Assembly (NCBI RefSeq): GCF_001540865.1
Contig: NC_033622.1
Coordinates: 1,142,504 to 1,206,503, forward strand
DNA from: Ananas comosus
Taxonomy: Eukaryota > Streptophyta > Magnoliopsida > Poales > Bromeliaceae
Direction of reading: 5' to 3'
Length of the DNA: 64,000 nucleotides
Below are positions 49,701 through 60,660 of this stretch, one piece after another (positions within the stretch are counted from its first letter, which is position 1; each line of letters opens with the position of its first letter). Position numbers and translations under genes: made by a program. The notes below the pieces were generated by a model. That model was not told the origin of the DNA. It made no database searches and worked only from the letters and a program-made list of their open reading frames with translations.

Positions 49701-52225
49701 TATTCCAAAGAAGTGAAGGGAATCAAGATGAATCCCAGCCCAATTAAATGAAGTCCCCGGAAAGAGCCTCGTAAGATTATCTCCTTCCAAAATAATAAAC
49801 TCCACACAGTATGACTGCACACGACAAAGAAAAGAATTATCACAAATTTGAAAAGAATTCACTGGAATGAAAGAGCAAGAAGCCACGAAATTACTTCCTG
49901 AAGCTTAGAAGGCTTCACTTACATAAAGTTCTGTGTACAATATAACCTGCACAACAAATACAAAAGCATCAGAGATTGTTTTGGTAGTATCTTTTATCAA
50001 GTTGGGTAAGAATTCATATTTCGTCCTATGTTTTCTCCCATGTACTATCTTTGTTTGAATGCTTAAACAGTCAAACATACAGAGATAAATAGCCGTCCAA
50101 AACTCCCAAATGCAGCTTCTCCAATATCAGGATAGCTTGAAATGCCATCCTTGCTCTCGAAACAGTACTTCAAGAGAATCCCAGTATAACAGCAAACACC
50201 TGCGAAAAGAGCTAGGAGAGCCAAACCAGACCAACCAGCCTCCTTAATTGTAAATGGAATGGAAAGAATGCCGACGCCAGCCAATACATTGACCCCTGTA
50301 CCATAACAACAAGAGATGAAAATTAATGCATCTCGAAATTAATACAAGCATTACTATGTCTTTGTTATCACACTGATGATTCGGCAGGAAAAAGAAATAT
50401 ATATATATATATATATATACACCATTAAAGACGGTCTGTGTAACACTGCACCCATGGCCGATGTATCCTTCTCCGGTATATTGTACATGGAAGGAGATTG
50501 ACTCATCCACCACAGAGTTGAGAGCTTTCTTCAAGTTCTTATCTGATTCTTGCTTCTCCAATAGGTGATCAGAGAAAGAAGGCAGCTTAGCATCAGAGCC
50601 TAGTCCGCTATAAGACCGAAGATCAAAGCTCGAGTATCTAATACTAGGAGAACGTCTGAGATACCCAAAGCTTGGAGATGCTGTGATTGAATAAGAATCA
50701 ATTGTTTCTCTGTCACAAATAAAGGGTATTATGTCACGATAAAGTCTTACACGATACCCAGAACAAAGCATACCAGACGAATATATGAGAATACTGATCT
50801 ACAGACTATAGTTGATAAGCTGAATATAGAGAACAAAATGCACAGAAAGAGGCATCCAATTAAGTACAGTTTTCGTTCAATTCACAAATTATTTCCACAA
50901 AAGTAGACATTTTTGCTAGGAACAGGGTGTGGGTTTTAAAGACAACAAGGCCTCAGTTAAGACCAAGATTACTGGGGCTTACTAGGAAAGGCCTTCTCGC
51001 AATTAAACACTCAAAAAATGGTCTAGGTTGATCCGGTTAACCTCTTTAATCCAATTTTATCAAAAGAGACCGTGGAGTAGAGCTAGCTCCATTTTCTAAA
51101 CTTATTCTCCTATATATATTACATGTATTATTGTTCTGTCTAAGAAAAAAATATATTTTCTTGTCACACCAACCAAAATTATGTTATTGTTGTTCAACAG
51201 AGTGCTGTTCAAGTTGTACTGTTAGGAGAAGCAATAAATTGATTCCTCAAGCAGCTTCTCTTTGCAGCAAAATCAGAAACTCCAGATTGGATATCATGCT
51301 TTTGAGCCTCAAAATCACATTTCTGCTTCCCGCCTGAGCAAAAGCTCCAGTCTTGTTTGTTTGTTTGCAAAATGCTCTATTAAGATGACTACACCCAAAA
51401 GCAGAAGCAGAAGTAAAAGTAAGACCAAACGAGCCCTAGACCTATAGAACAAACAAGTTTCTCAACAGGAAGAAAACTCCTAGTAAAGCAACCCCCGAAA
51501 TAATCTTTTTTTTAAAAAAAAAAACTGTCTTAATACAATTGAGTTTGACCATTTCTTCCAAAACAAAAAGAAAAACAACTCCAAACGCTTCCTCGAGTTA
51601 TTATTAGGCCTCCATGACAAAGTTCACACCTTTCATTATCATTCTCCCCAAACACAAAACCAAATTGATTAAACAATAACAGGTCCCAAACAGTTTAACT
51701 CCCACCCATACAACACTTCACCAGATACCACAAAGCATTTATAGGATTAAGTAAAAATGTATATAACTTACCTGAACTACGGACAATTTCAACTATACTT
51801 TGGACTTTAAAATTTAAACTAATTATTTACTTTAATAAATTTTAAAATCAAAGTGTCTGTTAAGCAACTCAAATCGAGTCAAAATTTTGAAAGATCGAAT
51901 AGCCGACTCAAAATGGTCCATAGTTTAGGAAAACTCTCTACGTTTTCACCACAGGATTGTAACAACAACAATAACAACAAGAACAACGTAATTGAAGAGG
52001 AGAAATGGATACAGGACCCGCCATTGTCGCGGAGCTCCACACTCACCTATAGCTCTGGGGCCATTGGCGAGATTGGAACTGAGACGAGGGCTCCTTCTCC
52101 TCCTCCTCCTCCTCCTCCCCATCGCTCCCTCCTCCGCCCTCGTACTTGTCCTCCTCTATGTCCCGGTCGCTCCCGCCCTCCATGAACACCTCCTCCGCGT
52201 CCCTGTCCCTCTCCTTCCCCGCCAT
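46776..52225 (-). CDS. AVT1: Vacuolar amino-acid transporter, AVT1 type (AAAP family)
   Basis: A proton-coupled amino-acid transporter of the AAAP/Aa_trans family; yeast Avt1 and plant AVT1 members move neutral amino acids across the tonoplast. Exons in order: 52047-52225, 50423-50709, 50081-50295, 49923-49946, 49634-49814, 48959-49178, 48725-48860, 48609-48628, 48349-48494, 47989-48032, 47174-47236, 46776-46868. Phases all agree and give 535 residues, normal for the family. The N-terminal about 155 residues are hydrophilic and acidic (poly-Glu from a CTC triplet tract). Transmembrane segments follow from [20 protein letters not shown] through [75 protein letters not shown] and [17 protein letters not shown] to the final [18 protein letters not shown]. 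The protein ends IISNY. It appears intact. A (TA)n tract abuts the donor of intron 2, and an R2-type MITE lies in intron 1. Confidence 0.93.
51750..51950. repeat. R2-family MITE in AVT1 intron 1
   Basis: CCTGAACTACGGACAATTTC on the left and GACTCAAAATGGTCCATAGT on the right are inverted ends. It is a shorter version of the R2 family seen elsewhere. Confidence 0.6.
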
Positions 52226-52487
52226 CCTCTGTACCCCAACCGTGAACCCTAAACCCTAGTTCTCAGATGGAAGAAGCAAAGCGCGGAAATCGCCGATCAA
52301 ATTGTGCGATTTCGCGGGAGGGGTAGAGAACGAAAGACAAAAAAGGGATAATACGTTCGCGAAGGGTGTAGCAAGGTTTTCGAAACGGTTTATATGTGGC
52401 CAAAAAGAATCTGTACACTGATTGGTGCAAGGGAATCCTCGCCGTTGAGCAGCAGAAAATTACAAATATAGAGAGTCCCGTTACTAT
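52226..52487. promoter_or_regulatory. AVT1 5' flank
   Basis: Sequence upstream of the AVT1 ATG on the minus strand, about 260 bp before the next MITE. Assigned as 5' UTR/promoter by position only. Confidence 0.4.
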
Positions 52488-53115
52488 CTGCGTTGGTTTA
52501 GGCATAAGTAAAAATTACTTATTTATTTTTACTCATTTTAGGTGTAAGTTAAAATTACTTATTTCAGAAATAGATATAAGTTCAGATATAGTTAAGAACT
52601 AGGCCAATTTTATATTTGGATGAAAATTGGATTGTTCTGAAAAATAAAATAAATAGTGTTTGAATGGTTAGATTGGAACAGAGGGAATAATAGTTATAAT
52701 TTTAAATTAAAATTATTTTATCTAATTAATTAACATCAAAATATTACTTAAAAATAATAAATTAATGATAAGTTAGTTAATTATAAATTAATAAATTAAT
52801 TAATAATTAATTAATTATAAATAAATAAATAAAGTAATTATTTAATAATTATAAATAATTATAATTTAATTAGTAATTATAAGTAATAAATTAATAAATT
52901 ATTTTATTATTTAAGCAATAAATAATTATTTAAATATATTAATTAAATTAATTAATTATTTAATATCATAATTAAAATTATTTTAATACTTTAATTAATC
53001 TTATTCTCACATGAGAATAACCTTGTTTCATGGAAAAGATAGAACAGTAGTTCCAACCTTATATCGGCTTATTCCAGAAATTCGAAAATTACTGTTCTCA
53101 AGTACCGAACGCAGT
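52488..53115. mobile_element. PIF/Harbinger-like MITE (same family as 25813-26602)
   Basis: Left CTGCGTTGGTTTAGGCATAA and right AGTACCGAACGCAGTA. The subterminal ATTACTTATTTCAGAAATAG, GGATGAAAATTGGATTGTTC and ATTAATTAAT-rich core closely match the element at 25813. It lies about 260 bp upstream of the AVT1 start codon. Confidence 0.65.
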
Positions 53116-53149
53116 ATTTGGGAACAAAGGGGGGAACAAGTGGTATAGA

Positions 53150-53246
53150 TCATATTCAACAGTGCCGATCGTCAATTTGGAGGCTCTATCATCGAAAACA
53201 AATGGGTGACAACAGAGTCCGTTTGCTCCCGATAGCATTTCAGCTC

Positions 53247-53291
<45 letters not shown>

Positions 53292-53901
53292 CTGGTATAC
53301 TATCGGTAGCACGGAGGCCTCCGTGCTACCAAGTTGTTTTCAATGATGTAGCTTTCAAATCGACGATCTGTTTCCTTAAATTTGATCAACACTATTAAAA
53401 GTATTTGGAAACTAAATTTTATAATTTTTCGGCATCATATACCTATCAAACAAGTAATCTAAAAATAAACAACTGAAAATAAAAATCTCATAAAAGATGA
53501 TGATAAAAGACATGTATTTAAGATCAGACGTACTGATCTTACTCTAAATAGTTGATATCTGTCGTTTTCAAGTTTAACGGTGTAGAAGTATTCAAATCAG
53601 ATAAAATTTTGATACAAAATTCGTTATACTATCTACAATAAAATCAATATTTCTGATCGAAAATTTTAATGCTATATCACCACTTTTTATTGAATTTTTA
53701 TTTTCAGCCGTTAAAAATTATTGATTTTGAATTATTTCGATTGCTAGGTAAATGATATTGAAAAATCACAAAAATTATTCTCTAGAAAGTTTAAATACCC
53801 TAGATCAAGTCTAACAGAACCGATCGTTAATTCGAAAATTCTATCATCGAAAACGACTCAGGAGCACGGAGGCCTCCATGCTCCTGAGAGCACAGCAGCC
53901 C

Positions 53902-53903
<2 letters not shown>
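53150..53903. mobile_element. Micron-like elements: right-end fragment and copy G
   Basis: 53150-53251 carries a right-end fragment (TCTATCATCGAAAAC). A (TA)n tract (53252-53287) follows, then a full copy at 53288-53903. The left end of the full copy includes the perfect 26-bp palindrome 53305-53330 (GGTAGCACGGAGG and its complement). The right end repeats it imperfectly (GCACGGAGGCCTCCATGCTC) before another (TA)n tract. Confidence 0.65.

Positions 53904-53970
<67 letters not shown>
53904..53970. repeat. Compound (TA)n-(GA)n microsatellite
   Basis: A TA run of about 30 nt followed directly by a GA run of about 36 nt. Confidence 0.85.
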
Positions 53971-53975
<5 letters not shown>

Positions 53976-53982
53976 AAACCTA

Positions 53983-55855
53983 TATATTAGGATTAATTTC
54001 ATACAAGACCTTGCAAATATAGTGATTATAAATATATTCCTACAAAGTTTAACTTTCAAATATTATTCTTACAAATATTTCGATATTTTCAAATATATTT
54101 CTACTGTTAAGATCCGTTAAAAAAAATGCGATATGCTGAACCTTAACAAATTGACAAGGTTACAATATAAATTTATGTTTAATTGAGTTGAAAATATTTT
54201 GCGCAAAATAGACCTAAAAACAGACTTTAAAATTTAAAATTTAAGTTATAGAGGACTAAAGTTGAATACTTAATTTTGGAGGTCTTTCTAGCATTTTTTC
54301 TATATTAAGTCGTGGAGTCCAGGTTGACACCCCATCCTTAACAATCTCCTTTTTTTGTTGTCAAGTAATAATAGAGAGAGATATTGAGCACAAAAAAGAG
54401 AGCTTTGTTTCGTTCTAACGAGCGAGCGAGAAGTCGAGTATGCCCACGTGTATTTTTGGTATTTCAACGTCACGATTAGTATTAAAATATTATTATCTTT
54501 ATTTAGACTCTTTTGATATTTTTTTGAAAAAGTTTGATAGTTAGAAACTGATTTTTTTATACTTTTTAGGAGCGTATTTTCGCATAATTGTGACGAGCAA
54601 TTTTCGAGTTATTTTAAAGTATTGTAGTTACTATCCTATCTACCGTTCATTTTCTCGGATTTGTATTATAGGTAGATTCTGTGTTCTCAAAATTGACAGA
54701 CTAATTTCTATATTCATATTATATTATTTAATCTATGAGATGAATTGTTGATATAGTTAAAATAATAGTGATAGATTGACATATGTCAGTATATTTTTCT
54801 AAAGGTCAATAGACAATTACAGCTAGTGTAAAGTATAACTATATTTTGGACACTATAACAGTATTATCATGATCTATTTGATCATCGTATTTGACCACGG
54901 CCTTCATGTTATGTTGAAATTGACAATAATACTATACTTTGGGGTAGCGCCCCGCGAGTGTCATTTCGAAGGTTAGGTTATAAAATATTATTATGATATG
55001 GGACAGACAGCAGTCTGCGTGATAGCGGACCACTATAGGCGGTGTTGGACACGAGGCGACGCAAGTTAGACGTGACTGTTGGGTCGGTTAGTATGATTGG
55101 GTATTATTGCAGTATTTTATTTAGTAGTTGATTGATGCATGCAATACATGATTTACCATTTCAACTATATTGTAGAGACATGATAGTAGTAGTTTTTTTT
55201 CTGCAATTATTTATACTAGTATCTGTTCTTTCTTATCGCTCAGTAATTTACTATTTTTGTCTTTTATAGATTTAATGGTATCGTTGGCATTGACGATTGT
55301 ACCCACTGAAAACTATTGATTATAGTTCTCATACTCTTTTTATTAATATTTTATTTGAGCCTTCTCCACCAGCGACTGATCGAAATAAGGGGACTGCGTA
55401 TAGTTAGTATCTCCTACTCTTTTTGTGTGTGTAGTTGGGCCACCTATCAGTGTATATAGCAGTCTATACAGTATTTTGAGGTTTGTAGTGGTCAGAGGTG
55501 TTGTACCATTTTGAGCACTGTTATGGGGATGATTGTATATTTTTACAATATTGGCGTGACAAAAAATTAGTTAACCATAGCTAAAATACTTAACGCTAAT
55601 TAGTTAATGAGGTGAATTGATCCATTTACCCATCTTCAATTAAAAATTAGGACTTTCAGAGAGATATATTTGTGATGACAAAACGATTATTTCACTTATA
55701 AAATAAATAGTATTTTAACGGTAACAAATCAGATGAATATATTTGGAAATATTATGACGAACAATATATGAAAGTACGTCAAACTTTGTAGAGGTAAATT
55801 TATAATTTACTAAAGGGACCTGTATAAAATTAATTCTATATATTAATAAGATAGG
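53983..55855. repeat. R1-family MITE split by a ~1.4-kb insertion
   Basis: The left arm (about 53983-54130: TCCTACAAAGTTTAACTTTC, ATATTTTCAAATATATTTCT) and the right arm (about 55563-55855: TTGGAAATATTATGACGAAC, GTCAAACTTTGTAGAGGTAA) are inverted halves of an R1 element. Between them lies about 1.43 kb of unrelated sequence that is less AT-rich, lacks ORFs and ends near GGCGTGACA. It could be a solo LTR. I could not fix its boundaries or a 5-bp duplication. Confidence 0.45.
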
Positions 55856-56223
55856 TTATGTGAACCTAAGTTTTGTATTTATAGAAAAATTGCTCGGAAG
55901 CAAAACAAGATGGAGCGTTGATTGAGAAATTTGACGGCGGTAGTTGGTGCAGAGTCATCAGGTCGGTGACTGACGCACGATATATATTTAAATAATTTGA
56001 TAGTTTTTCAAATTTAAAAATTTAAATTAATTATCTATTTTAATAAATTTTAAAAATAATAGTAATTCAGTTTAAATGTATACATCTAAAAAGAATTGGC
56101 ATATATATAATTTAAACGATAAGGTACAATATTTATTTTATTTTTTTCTTCTGGTTGTAGTGGAAGAGATTTTTTTTGTCCCCGTTAACATGTCATTTCA
56201 AAGAAAATAATAATTGATGGGAT

Positions 56224-56360
56224 ACTGACCGTTTCTAGAGTAATAGTTGATATCTGAGGTCTCAAATTCGAATTCTAGTTGATTCATATTTTCAGCTAAG
56301 TTTATTTCTAAATGAAATAAACGAAGCAGGTAGCGTGTTTACCTATCTCTCAAAAAAAAT
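56224..56360 (+). mobile_element. tRNA-derived SINE copy
   Basis: GACCGTTTCTAGAGTAATAG (diverged box A), CAAATTCGAATTC (box B), TTGATTCATATTTTCAGCTA, ATGAAATAAACGAAGCAGGT and ACCTATCTCTC plus an A tail. Confidence 0.75.
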
Positions 56361-56409
56361 AAAAAATGATGCGATGTACAGTAGAAAGAATAATATATTT
56401 TTTTTACTC

Positions 56410-57585
56410 TGAGATATCGTTTGGTTCGAGGATAAGTAAAAAGTGACTATTCTAGGAATAGGTATAAATTAAGGTATAAGCGGGGATTAGATCAATTTTG
56501 CGTTTGGATGAAAATTAGGTTATTACTGGGAATAAAAAAAATAGCGTTTGGTTAGGTAAGATGGAATAAGAAAAATAGTGAGTTTTATAAATAAAAAATA
56601 ATCATATTATCCTCTTATTATATTTGAATTTAAATTTTTAAAATTTTAAATATATATTTTTAAATTTAAAATTTTAACTTTGAAATTTTAAATTTTGAAA
56701 CTTAAAATCTCAAATTTTAAATTTGAAAAATATAAAATATCAAATTTTAAATTTCAAATTAAAATATCAAAATTTAAATTTAAAATTTAAAATTTAAAAT
56801 TATAAACTTTAATTTTGAGATTATAAATTATAAATTTTAAAAATTTTTAATTTTTTCAAATAAGAATAGGGGTGGAAACAATTAATAAAAATAATTTATT
56901 ATAATAAATGTATAAATTTTTTTAAAATTCTACTTAAACTTAAATTTAATAAAAAGAATTTATTATAATATTTAAATATAATTTACTATAAATTTTATTA
57001 TAATATTTAAATATAAATAATAATTATTAATTTAGTACAATTAATAATTTTATAATAAAAATAATGTATTATAATATATAAATTTTAAAATTTTAAATTT
57101 TAAAATTTTAAAATTTTAAAATAAGAATAGGGGTGGGAACAATTAATAAAAACTATTTATTATAATAAATTTATAAATTTTTTAAAAATTCTACTTAAAC
57201 TTAAATTTAATAAAAAGAATTTATTATAATATTTAAATATAATTTATTATAAATTTTATTATAATATTTAAATATAAATAATATGTATTAATATAGTACC
57301 ATTAATAATTTTATAATAAAAATAATGTATTATAATATATAACATATTATATTTATATAATTTAGTTTTAATTCAATTTATAATTTTAATTAAGTTTGAA
57401 ATTAAGAATTGGAATAGTGCTATTCCACCAAAATGGTGGAATAGCAAATTCCTTGCTATTCCGGGATAATCGAGAATAGCAAGGTTTGACCGGAATAAAA
57501 TATTCCGGTCAAATTTCATCCCGTTTAGCAGAATAGCGGGAAAAACTTTTGTTATCCCCGCTTATCCCCCAACCAAACGGGGCTG
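56410..57585. mobile_element. AT-rich MITE with internal 261-bp tandem duplication
   Basis: The left end ATCGTTTGGTTCGAGGATAAG and the right end CTTATCCCCCAACCAAACGG are imperfect terminal inverted repeats. Inside, 56861-57121 and 57122-57345 are direct copies with few differences, each starting TAAGAATAGGGGTGG. About 1.2 kb, non-coding. Confidence 0.7.
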
Positions 57586-58239
57586 AGAGAATATTTTTAC
57601 ATTTATATTGTCCAAATTTGGTGATTATCTTTTTGTCCTTGTATTACGTGTTATGTGTCTTCTTGCTCTTGGATCATGTGTGGTATGTGTCACCTTTTTA
57701 TCCACTTTTTGTCACAAGTGTATATTTCGCGCCACATGGAACAAAGTGTCCTTCAAGGATAGAAAATTTTGGCCCACAAAAATATTGAATATATAATTCT
57801 TTATTAGTAAAAATATATGGAATTTTTTTTTGATCTATATATATACCATTTCATCTGATCAATTAATTTATTTGGTTTAAATTATTTGATAATTTTTTGA
57901 ATATAAAATTTAAAATATTTGTTTATATTAATAAATTTATAATTATATGAATTAAATAAATTTTACTAAATTAATATGAGTTAAATAATATATTAAAATC
58001 TTAAAGTTAAAGTATTATTGGCTGTCTCAAATTAAATAAATTAAAAAATTAGATAATAGAATTAATAATTTTAAAAGTTGGACATTAGATCAAAATGCAT
58101 TACGATCCAGATAAAGTTTTATATACTTTTATAATTTTTATTTTTATAAGTGGTTGTAATCTCTTTACCTCGAGATTAGGTTTTTTTTAAGAAACTTTGC
58201 CCCAAAAGCGCATTTAGCTTAGAGAGGACATAATGCTAA
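57586..58239. other. AT-rich spacer with R2-family MITE
   Basis: A short unique segment (to about 57825), then an R2-family palindromic element at about 57826-58150. No supported gene. Confidence 0.45.
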
Positions 58240-58495
58240 AAAAAAAAAAAAAAGTGGCGAGCTCAACAACAAGGCGACGTTGCCTCGTTGGAGAGCTCCA
58301 ATCCGTCATCACGTATTATTTTTATCTTTATTTAAGGATTTATAATCCTTCCTATTAGAGTTTCAATTTTTTTTTTATTTTATTATTAAAAAACATCTTT
58401 AACAAATTGGTGGATGGAAACAAAATTAACTCATAGCAGCAGATCGAGAGCTCCGTAATGAAATGTCATTGGGGAGCTCCACCACTGCGCAGTTT
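58240..58495. mobile_element. GAGCTCC-ended foldback element
   Basis: GAGCTCAACAACAAGGCGAC...GGAGAGCTCC on the left and GAGAGCTCCGTAATG...GGGGAGCTCCACC on the right give inverted GGAGCTC-bearing ends, related to the segment at 33210. Also related is a short AATGCTGGAGCTCTCCAATG at about 59217-59238. Confidence 0.5.
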
Positions 58496-60408
58496 TATCT
58501 GCAAAATGTTGAGTTCCAGAACTTGCAAATACAATGAACAAAATCCAAAAATTCTACAGGGAGGTTTATCATTGCAAGATGACTCGACGAGGATCACTAT
58601 CATTCCTGCTGCTTTAAGATTCAGTCCACGCGACCCATCTCCATCCCACCCATCCTCTTTCCTGTAAGATCTCTTCACCTCTTTCTCACTGAAAAACAAA
58701 CTATTCTCTCTCAAAAATCCTATCCCTAATCCTAACAACGCTGCGAAGGTAACGAGCTGGTGGTGCGGCGGCGAGAAATAATTTTACATATTTTTTATAA
58801 TTTTATTTCGTACATAAAAATTTTTAAAATGAATTTGATATTTTTTTTTGGCAACGCTCTAATTTGAGAATAGTATTAAATTTTTCATAAATTTTTAGAT
58901 AAATTTATAAAATTATATTTAAGAGTGAAATTAGTGTTGTGTTACCCTATTATTTTTTAGTTTATATGAAGCAAATAATGGAATGAAAATAATTCATTCC
59001 AATTTCCAATCCACGAATGAACCAAACGTCTATAGGGAGCAGACCAATCCAATTACCTTTCCAATTTATTCACATTTTATTATCTATTCCAATTCCAACC
59101 TTGAACGAAACTAATTATATTTAAGAGTGAAATTTTTAAAATTATTGATTAATTTTTTAGGTGAAGCTTTTGGTTTTTTGTGTATTTTTGATCATAAGCG
59201 ATGTACTTTCTTTTGCAATGCTGGAGCTCTCCAATGCAAAAGAAATAATACGATTGTTTTATATTATTTAACATAGTATTAGAATACATAGTTTTGAGTT
59301 TGAGTCACGCCAGATTTATTAATTTTTTATAATTTTAATTCAAATCCATATTGTGAGCATGGTAAAAAGTTTGAGTCGAGACGTGAGCGAGAGTGTTAAA
59401 TATAAAAAATATTTTATTTAACAATTTTCACACAAATTAAATCAAGATTACTTCCCATTTCCATCACCATCATGCCATCTATGATGCATTCATGCCCTGG
59501 AGTCTATACATATTTGTGTCAGTGTGTCACTGGACCAGTTCACCTCATATAATTTTATGGGAAAACTTCAAATACCCTCTATGATTTCGCACTTTTTCAT
59601 TCTAGTACCCTATGGTTTAAAGTGTATCAACTTAGTACCATATGATTTCGCACTTTTTCACTTTAATATCCTGTGGTTTTATTTTTGGATCAAGTTAGTA
59701 CTCTGTGATTTCATTTTTGGATCAAGTTAGTACCATGTGGTTTCAATTTTCTCTTTTTATTATTTATTTCTGGGTATATAATTTAACGAAATATTAAACC
59801 ACATAGTACTAAAGTGAGAAAGTACGAAACTACAGGGTACTAACTTGATACACTTTAAACCACAGGGTACTAAAGTAAGAAAGTGCGAAACGACATGGTA
59901 CTAACTTGATACATTTTAAATCACAGAATACTAAGTGAGAAAGTGTGAAACCACAAGGGTATTTGAAGTTTTCCCTAATTTTAATCCACAAAAATGTAGC
60001 ATAAAAATAACAGATTATAAACTCATAACAGAAGAAAAGTACCAGTAAACAGTTTGATTGAGATTTTCTGAGTCTCTTATTACTATCTAAAACTGCCAAA
60101 TATTTGTCTAGGGTTCTTTATTATTTACTTGCTGTTTTTTGCTTGGATCCAAAGCATCAGAAATTATCACCTCTGTAATCAATCTTATTACACTCACTCC
60201 ATAAATTATCATAAGATATATTTCATTTCCCTGTGGATTTACTAGTCCTTTTTTTTTTTTTTTTCGTTTAATGGTAACCCAAAAAAGTTTGATAAAATTA
60301 AAACCATGGTAACATTTGGAGAGGTTTAAATTGAGGAAGAGCTTTTTTTTTTGTTGAAGAGTAAAACACACAACATTGTGTACACATGATTCGTCAAAAC
60401 CCTATTTT

Positions 60409-60452
<44 letters not shown>

Positions 60453-60660
60453 ATCCTCTTCTTCCTCATCTACTACATTGCTCCGCAATGAGGGGAGCAA
60501 GATATGATTTTGATGCGAGGAAAGGGCTAAATGCTTCATTTGAGCATCTGGGTAGGTGATGGATTTGAGAGAAATTGTGGAAATTTGGTGTTTTTTTTTT
60601 CAAAGTTTATTATATAGTTTCAGTTGGTGTGGGATGGTCTAAACCCTAGAAGCAGAAGCC
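58496..60660. other. CSLC upstream spacer with repeated TAGTACC/GTGGTTT motifs
   Basis: Includes a self-complementary region at about 59570-59980. There, phrases such as ATCAAGTTAGTACC and CACTTTTTCACTTTA recur in both orientations (a foldback of about 400 bp, probably another MITE). A (TC)n tract at 60411-60450 lies about 210 bp before the CSLC ATG. No supported gene. Confidence 0.5.
60411..60450. repeat. (TC)n tract upstream of CSLC
   Basis: A pure CT run in the presumed 5' UTR/promoter of the CSLC locus. Confidence 0.75.
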
